Shown here: piece by piece, positions 8,498 through 15,153 of the stretch
How positions within the stretch are numbered: the stretch's first letter is position 1
Layout: every line of letters starts with the position of its first letter
Assembly (NCBI GenBank): GCA_900128585.1
Contig: LT642281.1
Coordinates: forward strand, 1 to 25,935
DNA from: Stramenopiles sp. TOSAG23-3
Taxonomy: Eukaryota; Sar
Reading direction: 5' to 3'
DNA: 25,935 nucleotides
Made by a program: the position numbers and the translations under genes
The notes under the pieces: model-generated
Database searches by the model: none
Told to the model about the DNA's origin: nothing
The model's input: the letters and a program-made list of their open reading frames with translations, nothing else

Positions 8498-8866
8498 TCA
8501 GGAAAGAATGTCTTCGAAGACAAAGCTTGCGGTCAAGCAAGAACAGGTAGAAAAATACCTGCTCATGCACCTGGAATTGTCCAAATCTGGGGAAAGCGCC
8601 ACGAGAAATTTCGGATTGAAACAAGCAGCGTTCTTCAGCCCAGTCTCGTAAAACCCACGCACATTGTCGGGGTGCAGGTGATGCTCTGCCCCAAAGCTGG
8701 ATTGCGCTACCTGCACATAGTTCAACCGACTGTTCAACAAAGTGTACCCTTTCGAGTTCCGTACAGACGCCTTTGTTGGCCACGAAATTAATCCAGCCAG
8801 AGCCGCGGTGAATTTCCTTTTTGACGTTCTCCTTCGCCTTCTTCGCCGCACGTTTTCCGTCTCCAT
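8498..8866 (-). other. Ambiguous coding block with overlapping open frames
   Basis: This GC-richer block is open in several frames. The longest - strand frame (ATG at 8866) gives 122 residues with an Arg-rich start and a plausible globular stretch (SKGYTLLNSRLNYVQVAQ, then LHPDNVRGFYETGLKNA). A second - strand frame also stays open and reads on to 8451. On the + strand, ATG 8508 downstream of the TATA-like box gives 47 residues (MSSKTKLAVKQEQVEKYLLM at the start) ending at TAA 8649-8651, and a third + frame stays open to about 8790. I do not recognise any product. Codon texture favours the 8866 - strand frame, while the promoter favours the + strand. It could be a gene with frameshifts or introns. 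Confidence 0.35.
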
Positions 8867-9023
8867 CTCCTCGCCTCCGCTTGCCTACGTTCTTTGAGTT
8901 CTTTGACCTGAAGTCTCATACACTTGCTTTTATGCCCCCTAAAAGGAATTTTACCAAAAATGTGTATTTCTCACTTTTCTTCCATAAGTATGAATACTCT
9001 TGCTTTCTACTAAATTTCTGATA

Positions 9024-9075
9024 AATAAAGCCCACTTCATAACTTCATCAATGAGTGGGGTTTCTTTTTTTTGTT
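9024..9075 (+). terminator. AATAAA plus hairpin plus T tract
   Basis: AATAAA at 9024-9029 overlaps a stem of AAGCCCACT (9028-9036) with AGTGGGGTT (9054-9062), 8 of 9 pairs, and is followed by a T-rich run to about 9075. It could end a + strand transcript started at the 8445 TATA-like box. It is inferred from shape only. Confidence 0.4.
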
Positions 9076-9511
9076 GTTTTTTTGGTGGAGGATTTATACA
9101 TTTACACAGCATCGAAATTAATTATATTTGTATAGGATACCAAGACACAAAAAGCATACAATGATGTTGTACTTATGGAGTCAATAATATAACAGAAGGA
9201 CAGTATTGCAACAACATATTTTACACTACTTAGCATCTTAAACAACCACAGCATTGAACATCTTCTGTTCATCTTTTTTTATCTGTAGTATCTGTTATAT
9301 GTATACATAATATCATAGTTCCCCTATCAAGTATATTGAATTGCAACGTTTGATGCTGTCATGATGTATTGTGATTCTTCCATAAAAATAAATAAAAGAA
9401 GAAACCTTCTCACTTTTGGTTAAATACAAACATTATTTTAAATCATTTGAAAGTAAGAGTATTTCTAAATTGGAAAGAAAGGAGGAAAAGAAACATTTTC
9501 AGCACAATTCC
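9076..9511. other. AT-rich interior of the element, no gene seen
   Basis: This stretch separates the hairpin from the second promoter copy. Its only notable content is a - strand copy of the recurring spacer motif, ATGCTGTGTAAATG at 9112-9099. I see no coding potential. Confidence 0.45.
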
Positions 9512-9521
9512 TTTGAGGGGG

Positions 9522-9527
9522 TATAAA
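9522..9527 (+). promoter_or_regulatory. TATA-like promoter 2 of the element
   Basis: TATAAA lies in GAGGGGGTATAAAAACAAG. It and the downstream GGAGACTGGAAAACAAG and ATTTAGATTACAGAAAG align with the region after the 8445 box, indicating duplicated upstream sequence within the element. Confidence 0.5.
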
Positions 9528-9565
9528 AACAAGTGCAGGAGACTGGAAAACAAGCCCCAGAATGA

Positions 9566-9931
9566 GAATTTAGATTACAGAAAGTTGAGTATTGGGATCA
9601 AAGCAGGTTAAAGAAGGAGTACACACACACACAGGAGTTGAAGGCAGACGAACGCACGGATGAAGAACAAGACGTAGATAACGACGATTTCAAATATTTA
9701 TGGGCCAATAGATTGTTCAATTTGAAAGAGGTACTAAAGAAGTTGAGGGATGATCCTGAATTCGATGGTGAAGGAGACGAGACGTGTGTGAACTGTCTGG
9801 TCAAAGCTATTTGCACCGGTCTCGATATCGACTACGTGAAGCACCCTGAGCACCGCCAAGCGGCTGTCCTCTACGTTGTGGCTGAAACACGGAGAGATAT
9901 CCGTTCCCGTTTTTGTCAAACAGCTGGCTGA
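9566..9931 (+). pseudogene. Broken coding fragment, function unknown
   Basis: An open frame without an ATG starts after the stop at 9563-9565 and reads as a believable soluble helical protein (KVEYWDQSRLKKEYTHTQEL, then an acidic DERTDEEQDVDNDD, then LWANRLFNLKEVLKKLRDDP and CVNCLVKAICTGLDIDYVKH). Around 9880 the protein-like reading appears to shift frame (LKHGEISVPVFVKQLAEQFG continues from 9882 in the frame one base on), while the original frame ends at 9931. The missing ATG and apparent frameshift suggest a decayed gene or an exon. I do not recognise the family. It lies directly upstream of the helicase fragment but need not belong to it. Confidence 0.5.
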
Positions 9932-9948
9932 ACAGTTCGGCATGCAAT

Positions 9949-10359
9949 CTCGTCGTGGAGGTGAAGCGTAAGCCTTCAGCCGACCATGTGAACTGCTCTC
10001 CCGTAATTGATTTGAAGAAGCAGCTGTTCCTTGGAGCAGTCACACATTATTCATTTTTTGGCAATGCACTGGCACAACGTAGTGAGAATTACAAACAATC
10101 TATTCTAAATGCTATTTCTCTTGTCACACAAGCAACACCAGCTGGGGTGTTGGTGTTTCTTCCTAGCAGAACATTTTTAAAACTCTTTGAACAATACATA
10201 CGTCTGAAATTGAAAAAAGGCAAAGAAATCTTTGGAAACAAGTCCGTATTTTTTGATAATGAACACAGTAATACATATGCACACTTTGATGCATTAGGAG
10301 TTAGTAAACATTGGAGTGTTCAAGCAATCATGGAACGATTTCTACTGGTTGTTCTCTGA
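9949..10359 (+). pseudogene. Fragment of a RAD3/FANCJ-type (XPD-like) DNA helicase
   Basis: This frame encodes about 135 residues matching the start of the second helicase lobe of RAD3-family enzymes (XPD, FANCJ, RTEL1, DDX11). It has SADHVNCSPVIDLKKQLF before LGAVTHYSFFGNALAQRSEN, then the diagnostic turn ATPAGVLVFLPSRTFLKLFE (family pattern P-x-G-V-L-x-F-F/L-P-S) and a strand GNKSVFFDNEH. The Walker A and DEAH motifs, the Fe-S cysteines and motif VI are absent, so it cannot be a working helicase. No sensible ATG starts it, and the reading ends shortly after HFDALGVSKHWSVQ. It is best explained as a captured or decayed piece of a host repair helicase. Confidence 0.6.
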
Positions 10360-10410
10360 TAAGAAAATCATAAAGGGGAATGCAGGCTGTACTGTCGTGG
10401 GTATTTCCCT

Positions 10411-10614
10411 TCAGTTTTGAATGTTGAAGTTCCCTGATCTCTTTACTCGTAACTTACAGCCATCAATAAAACCCCAGATACGTGGGTATTTTTGTTCAGC
10501 CCAATCATACAAGGGCCTGCCACTAGCAAGTTGATGCTCCTTGATTACCTCCCTAACATTGCCATCACTATTTTCAAATCGGAATAAGCCAAACGTATTG
10601 CTTTTGCAACCCAT
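10411..10614 (-). pseudogene. PIF/Harbinger-like DDE transposase fragment
   Basis: A 67-codon frame starts at ATG 10614; its open frame also extends upstream of that ATG. The segment YDWAEQKYPRIWGFIDGCKL followed by RVKRSGNFNIQN matches the region around the first catalytic Asp (D51 in FIDG) of the DDE_Tnp_4 family used by PIF/Harbinger transposons, in which QN is normally followed by a YYNGW-like segment. Here a stop follows QN immediately, and the later Asp and Glu of the catalytic triad are missing. It lies just inside the right inverted repeat, pointing inward, as a transposon gene would. Confidence 0.65.
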
Positions 10615-10714
10615 GCTGAAATCAAAACTGCATTTGAACTCCTTGCCTTGTGCTTTTTGAGTTTGTTCACAGCCTTTGTTTTTTTCCAGTCCCTTTTCAT
10701 AACTTGATACTTTT

Positions 10715-10770
10715 TTGAATTTGATTGTAATATTTTTATGTATTGTATTGATACAATTAGGTTTATATTA
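10715..10770 (-). repeat. Right terminal inverted repeat
   Basis: This is the inverted partner of 8349-8404 (55 of 56 identical). Read on the - strand it begins TAATATAAACC. Confidence 0.9.
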
Positions 10771-11317
10771 CCACAAAGAAAAGAATCGTATATGTGTGTT
10801 ATTTACATGTTTAACAAATATTAGTATAATATTTCGTATAGTTTAATTACGATTATAAATTAAGGTAAATACATTAAAGTTAAAATACTTTTACTCATAA
10901 AAATTTTAATTTTATAATTGAAAACAATGAAATAATTAATTCGAAAGAAGTGATAATATTCGAAATGAAGATATTACTATCCTTACATTTTGAAGCATTG
11001 AAGCGACTGGTTATAAAACATAATAATAATAATAATAATAAAATTATTGATTTTGAGGAGACCACCGCCATTCTTCCATTTCTGCTTGCTTGTTTGTTTC
11101 TTTGTCTCTTTTAAATGGTTAAGAGTTGAATATAGAAAAGAAGAATTGAATAAAGAGGATGTACCATTTTTAATCTTGTTTCGTTTGATTCTTAAGTAAA
11201 CATTGGGTTTGTCAATTAGACCTATACTCGTTGTCCCGAACGATCGTACGAACCAACCACCGTTCCTTTCCTGTTGCCGTCCGTCCGCCCGTCAGCTTAC
11301 CTGTACACGCTCGTGGA
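10771..11317. other. AT-rich spacer and LSM8 leader
   Basis: This is 547 bp with no gene. An (AAT)n run lies at about 11020-11043. The block GCCGTCCGTCCGCCCGTC at 11276-11293 lies about 40 bp before the LSM8 ATG and resembles blocks at 2391 and 24256. Confidence 0.5.
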
Positions 11318-11608
11318 ATGGCACATACGTTGACGCAGTTGCTGGGGAAGAAAGTCAGCATAATAACTTGTGATGGGAGAAACCTTTGTGGGATTTTGAA
11401 AGGGTACGATCGTGCGACTAATTTGGCCGTGAGTGAGTGCCAAGAGAAGATTTTTTCTATGGATGAGGGCGTTGAGGTAATAGAACTAGGACTTTTTGTT
11501 ATTAGGGGAGACAACGTTTCCATTGTCGGGGAGGTCGACCTGGAGTCTGAGGCTAAGGTAGACTTATCCTCAGTCCGGGGAGAGCAAGTTCAGCCCGTCA
11601 AGCACTAA
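11318..11608 (+). CDS. LSM8: U6 snRNA-associated Sm-like protein LSM8
   Basis: This 96-residue Sm-fold protein is the LSM2-8 ring subunit that distinguishes the nuclear U6 snRNA-binding complex from the cytoplasmic LSM1-7 decay complex. The Sm1 part includes VSIITCDGRNLCGILKGYD with D31 and N35 at the RNA-binding positions; Sm2 is GLFVIRGDNVSIVGEVD with R63-G64. The IITCDGRN and IRGDNV wording is closer to LSM8 than to LSM1. The short, mildly acidic tail after residue 75 is typical. The ATG at 11318 (ggaATGGC) is chosen because the domain starts directly after it; the upstream reading in this frame is unlike any LSM. It converges on the SWEET gene 129 bp away. Stop TAA. Confidence 0.93.
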   Translation: MAHTLTQLLGKKVSIITCDGRNLCGILKGYDRATNLAVSECQEKIFSMDEGVEVIELGLFVIRGDNVSIVGEVDLESEAKVDLSSVRGEQVQPVKH

Positions 11609-11737
11609 AGTAAAGCGGCGTGTGGTGCATTTTTTTTGATAATCGACAGAGAATATATATACGCATTACATACTTTGTACTTTGTGTATAGTGTATGTAC
11701 ACACTCCCCCTCCCCTTATACAGTTTACCCTGTTTGA
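11609..11737. other. Convergent 3'-3' spacer (LSM8 / SWEET)
   Basis: At 129 bp this is the tightest gap in the window. It contains a T8 run and TATATATAC-like sequence and presumably holds both polyadenylation regions. No gene is seen. Confidence 0.5.
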
Positions 11738-12517
11738 TTATAAAACTGCAACATCATCGCTCATGATGACCTCGTTCGAAGACGATGAAGGGTCACTGGC
11801 CACTTCGACATCATCCTCTAAAATGGACGTGTACTTGTTTCCACCGTCCTCTTCGGCTCTTTCGGGGTGGAAAAATACCGTCAAGTACAACGCAATCTGA
11901 GCGGCACCCAGCAACGTGCCCGTTATGTTACATATCATGATCGGTTTATCGTTTACAGTAATCCCGTAACACATCCAAGCGAAGCTGCAGAAGAAGGTCG
12001 CCACCGAGAGGTGCAAAGGCATGTACTGGACGCTTTTGGAATCCCACACTTGCTTCATTATCGTAAGCGGCGACGCGTACATGCCTATGTTCAGGATGGC
12101 AGCAACGACCCCAATGCCGTCGCTGGCGTCGGAGGGTTTGGCGCAGAATACAAAAGGGAAGAGCAGCATGAACAGCAAAAACAAAACCGAGGGCCCAAAC
12201 GAACGCTTGAACCGCCTGGTATTCCGCGCGTTGCAGTACTTGTAGAACGCAAGGCAGTACGCCATTTCCATTAAAAACCCTATGAAGTTCGTGACCAACG
12301 GCGTTGTTCGGTTCGGTGTCACCGACGGGAGCGCGTAAATAACCCACACCCCACAGTTTAAAATGCCCGAAACGTACGGGTCACTGCTGAATTCTTTCGT
12401 ATCTTTCTCTTTGTGTATTGTCCGAATCGTTGGAATAGGAGCTAAAAACAACGTAAACGCCAAAAGCATACCAAACACACTTTCCACCTCTTCGACTGTG
12501 GACACTTGGTTAACCAT
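11738..12517 (-). CDS. SWEET-family (MtN3/saliva) sugar transporter
   Basis: This 259-residue membrane protein has seven predicted helices arranged as two MtN3/saliva triple-helix units around a linker helix. Unit 1 starts GMLLAFTLFLAPIPTIRTI and includes a conserved Pro in the first helix, SGILNCGVWVIYA and TNFIGFLMEMAYC. Unit 2 runs from VAAILNIGMYASPLTIMKQV through SVATFFCSFAWMCYGI to CNITGTLLGAAQIALYL. The Asn in ICNITG and that in LVTNFIG fit the paired Asn of the sugar-binding pocket. SWEETs are uniporters for hexoses or sucrose; which sugar is unclear. The tail is acidic and Ser-rich. The frame runs nine codons further upstream only to a GTG; the ATG at 12517 has context cacgATGG. A hexamer array lies about 90 bp upstream of the start. 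Stop TAA. Confidence 0.92.
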   Translation of the reverse strand: MVNQVSTVEEVESVFGMLLAFTLFLAPIPTIRTIHKEKDTKEFSSDPYVSGILNCGVWVIYALPSVTPNRTTPLVTNFIGFLMEMAYCLAFYKYCNARNTRRFKRSFGPSVLFLLFMLLFPFVFCAKPSDASDGIGVVAAILNIGMYASPLTIMKQVWDSKSVQYMPLHLSVATFFCSFAWMCYGITVNDKPIMICNITGTLLGAAQIALYLTVFFHPERAEEDGGNKYTSILEDDVEVASDPSSSSNEVIMSDDVAVL

Positions 12518-12604
12518 CGTGCCACTCACCCACAAACCTGTCACAAAATGTGCAAACCGAACACTGTATACAACGAGAGAGTGTGATATAAATAGAGACC
12601 TGTA

Positions 12605-12705
12605 TTCAATCTGAATCTGAATCTGAATCTGAATCTGAATTTGAATCTGAATCTGAATTTGAATCTGAATTTGAATTTGAATCCGAGTTTGAGTTTGAGT
12701 TTGAA
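12605..12705. repeat. Degenerate hexamer array (CTGAAT to TTGAAT to TTTGAG)
   Basis: This is about 16-17 hexamer units in unbroken register over 100 bp. The left part is CTGAAT with occasional TTGAAT, and the right part drifts to GAGTTT units. It sits upstream of the SWEET gene and shifts in composition along its length, as expected of an old slippage array. Confidence 0.85.
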
Positions 12706-13168
12706 ATAGAGGATGAAATTAAATTGTCTTTCGTTCTGTTTACATACAGTTTCTTTTATATATATACATAAACTTTATGGTAATAAATATAATTTATATT
12801 TTATTATCTTCTTTTTTCTTCTTCTTCTTCTCTTCTCAACAAAACAAAACAATAAAATAATAATTTTTTTTTCTTTTTTTCGTCTCATTATTATTAGTTC
12901 TCTTTCTTCTTTCTTTAATCTAATAAAAAAAAAAAAAGGAATTTTAATAATATTAATATCTTTTCCCCATCTTCTTCTTGATGCTGTGTTTATATAATTA
13001 TTAAATAATATTATTTTTTATTAAAAATTATTATCTTTTTTTTTTGCTTTTTTCTTAATGCTGTGTCTATGCTATATTATTATTATTTTTTGCGAGAATT
13101 GATTAAAAATAAAAATATTTTTAAAAAAAAGTTGAGGACCGACCAACACGTTTTGGATTTAGTAATTT

Positions 13169-13190
13169 GTGTGTGTGTGTGTGTGTGTGT
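13169..13190. repeat. (GT)n microsatellite
   Basis: This is a pure GT run of eleven units, about 180 bp upstream of the aldehyde dehydrogenase start. Confidence 0.9.
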
Positions 13191-13368
13191 ATCTTTGCAT
13201 TGGACTATTTATATTTAGACTATATATATTTATGTAAAAAGTAAGCTGTGCAACCATTTTGGTTTATTTCATAGGATAGAATCGAACGAACAATATTTTA
13301 CCATAAGAAAAAGAAGAAGTGTCACTTTCTTATTCACTAATTAGCCCACTCTCACTCAACAGCAAACA

Positions 13369-14934
13369 ATGGTTTCGTACTCTGGTGGCGAAAAGATGCT
13401 GACGGACGCCCTGTCGCGTTGTTCTCACTTTTACATCGACGGTAAATGGGTGGAACCGTCGAAGAAAGACTTTGAAACATTTGAGAAGAAAATTCCGACT
13501 ACGGGGGAAACAGTTGCAAAAGTTGCCCAGGCCTCGAAGGAGGACGTCGATTTGGCCGTTGCCGCGGCGCGAAAGTGCTTGAACAGCGACGGGTGGGGGT
13601 ACAAGTCGACGGGGGCGCAGCGTGCGGCGATTCTCAGAAAACTGGGGAAAATCCTGAAAGATCGGTCGAACCAGCTCGCGAAGGTCGACTGCTACGACAA
13701 CGGCAAGCCCATGCGGGAGGCGCTGGCCGACATGGGGGACGCGGTGAGCCAGTGCGAGCATTTCGCGGACCTTGCAGAGAAGCAGGACAAGGAGCAGGAC
13801 GAGTCCATAGACGTGGGGGACGCTGACTTCAAAGTCGTCATTCGGCAAGAGCCCATAGGCGTCGTCGGCTGCATCACACCGTGGAACTTTCCATTTCTCA
13901 TGGCAGCGTGGAAAGTTATCCCTGCCATTGCTGCCGGCTGCACCATCGTCCTCAAACCGTCCGAACTGGCCCCGTTGAGCTGCTTGCTCCTGGCCGACAT
14001 GACGCAGGAAGCCGGGTTGCCCGCCGGGGCGTTCAACGTCGTCAACGGGCTTGGGTACGTCACCGGCGCCGCGATAACAAACCACCCAGGGATAGACAAG
14101 GTCTCTTTCACGGGGTCGCGAGTGACCGCCCAAAAGGTCATGGCGGCCGCAGCGGCCGGGCCGAGAGGGGTCAGCCTCGAGCTCGGCGGGAAGTCGCCCT
14201 TGATCGTGTTTGAAGATTGTGCAGAGCCGAAAATGTTCGACGCCATCGTCGACTGGGTGCTGACGGGAGTCCTGTGGGGCTCTGGCCAGGTTTGCTCCAG
14301 CACGAGCCGTGTGCTGGTGCACGAGTCTCTGAAGGACAAGCTTATCAAGGAGGTCTGCGCGCGGACGAAAAAGGTCCCCATAGGGGACACCCAGAGTGAG
14401 GAGTCCTTCGGCGAGAACCCCTGGATGGGCCCGGTCATCAACGAGACCCAGTACACCAAGATATGGAACTACATCGACGAGGCGAAAGCGAACGGGTATA
14501 ACGTCGCCTGTGGCGGGGACCGGGCCCTGGTATCCCACCTGGGAAAGGGCTACTACATCCCTGGGACCGTCATTGTGGACCCCCCGACCGACTCCAGGGT
14601 ATGGCAGGAAGAAATATTTGGCCCGGTCCTTTGCATTCGGTCTTTTGCCACGGAGGAAGAGGCCGTCACGCTCGCAAACGACACCATCTACGGCCTTGCG
14701 AGCGCAGTGTTCTCCACGGACCTGGAACGGTGCTCTCGCGTGTCGAAAGCGCTGCGAAGCGGAATCGTCTGGATCAACAACTGCCAGCCCGCGTTCATCC
14801 AAGCCCCGTGGGGCGGGGTGAAGGGAAGCGGCTTTGGCCGCGAGCTTGGGCGTTGGGGGTTGGAGGAGTTTACAGCCGTGAAACAGATCACCTCCGTTAC
14901 CAACCCAGGGTACAAGTGGGACCTGTGGGGGTAA
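13369..14934 (+). CDS. Aldehyde dehydrogenase, ALDH10 (betaine/aminoaldehyde) type
   Basis: This 521-residue enzyme oxidises an aldehyde to the acid with NAD(P)+. All signature elements are present: oxyanion-hole Asn N173 in TPWNFP, a VSFTGSR dinucleotide-fold loop, general base E271 in LELGGKSP, nucleophile C309 in GQVCSSTSR, and EEIFGPVL. The ending PWGGVKGSGFGRELGRWGLE followed by FTAVKQIT is typical of the ALDH10 group, which converts betaine aldehyde to glycine betaine or aminoaldehydes to amino acids; this fits osmolyte or polyamine metabolism. No peroxisomal SKL-type end (it finishes KWDLWG) and no clear presequence are seen, so it is probably cytosolic. Exact substrate is inferred from family only. 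Start ATG context is acaATGG. An antisense open frame of similar length is a codon-bias shadow. Stop TAA. Confidence 0.9.
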   Translation: MVSYSGGEKMLTDALSRCSHFYIDGKWVEPSKKDFETFEKKIPTTGETVAKVAQASKEDVDLAVAAARKCLNSDGWGYKSTGAQRAAILRKLGKILKDRSNQLAKVDCYDNGKPMREALADMGDAVSQCEHFADLAEKQDKEQDESIDVGDADFKVVIRQEPIGVVGCITPWNFPFLMAAWKVIPAIAAGCTIVLKPSELAPLSCLLLADMTQEAGLPAGAFNVVNGLGYVTGAAITNHPGIDKVSFTGSRVTAQKVMAAAAAGPRGVSLELGGKSPLIVFEDCAEPKMFDAIVDWVLTGVLWGSGQVCSSTSRVLVHESLKDKLIKEVCARTKKVPIGDTQSEESFGENPWMGPVINETQYTKIWNYIDEAKANGYNVACGGDRALVSHLGKGYYIPGTVIVDPPTDSRVWQEEIFGPVLCIRSFATEEEAVTLANDTIYGLASAVFSTDLERCSRVSKALRSGIVWINNCQPAFIQAPWGGVKGSGFGRELGRWGLEEFTAVKQITSVTNPGYKWDLWG

Positions 14935-15153
14935 CAAGGCACGGCACACACACGCCGTACAATTTAGAAAAAAATCTAAAAATTCGTTTTAAAATTATTA
15001 TGATCGAAAAATATCATTATTTAAGTAGTAATATTAAAATGAATGTACTGCGAAGTGTGATTATCATAGTGATACGATAAATGAAAAAAAAACTCTCTAC
15101 ACACAACACAAAATGAGAGAGTAATTTTTGTCAACGTAAACTTTTTTCTGTGG
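14935..15153. other. Convergent 3'-3' spacer (ALDH / propeller protein)
   Basis: This is 219 bp of AT-rich sequence with no gene. An A8 run followed by CTCTCTACACACAAC lies at about 15085-15110. Confidence 0.5.

Larger units (their letters stand above)
8349..10770. mobile_element. 2.4-kb inverted-repeat element with transposase and helicase debris
   Basis: The element is delimited by a 56-bp inverted repeat: 8349-8404 on the + strand matches the reverse complement of 10715-10770 at 55 of 56 bases. Weaker similarity (TTATAGAAAAGG versus TTATGAAAAGG) continues inward. Inside are, left to right: a TATA-like promoter, an ambiguous ORF cluster (8498-8866), a hairpin plus T tract, a second related promoter/leader, a broken + strand coding piece, a RAD3-like helicase fragment, and a - strand PIF/Harbinger-like transposase fragment. 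No piece is a complete gene, so it looks like a decayed or non-autonomous DNA transposon that picked up host gene fragments. A target-site duplication is not certain: TA flanks an ATATAAACC end on both sides, but TA is self-complementary and could be part of the repeat. Confidence 0.75.
12518..13368. other. AT-rich divergent spacer (SWEET / ALDH)
   Basis: This is 851 bp with both promoters and no gene. It contains the hexamer array (12605-12705), T-rich and A-rich runs (12810-12940), two copies of the recurring TGCTGTGT motif (12981 and 13058) and a (GT)n run (13169-13190). Confidence 0.6.

Noticed and set aside
8349-10770. Interpretation of the element as an integrated virus or virophage relic
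   Set aside because: The hairpin 3' end and repeated promoters are suggestive, but no capsid, packaging ATPase, integrase or viral polymerase sequence is visible, while a Harbinger-like transposase piece is.
13330-14949. 539-codon - strand open frame opposite the aldehyde dehydrogenase
   Set aside because: The + strand frame has every ALDH signature. The antisense frame is open because of GC-rich third positions, and its Arg/Val/His-rich product matches nothing.
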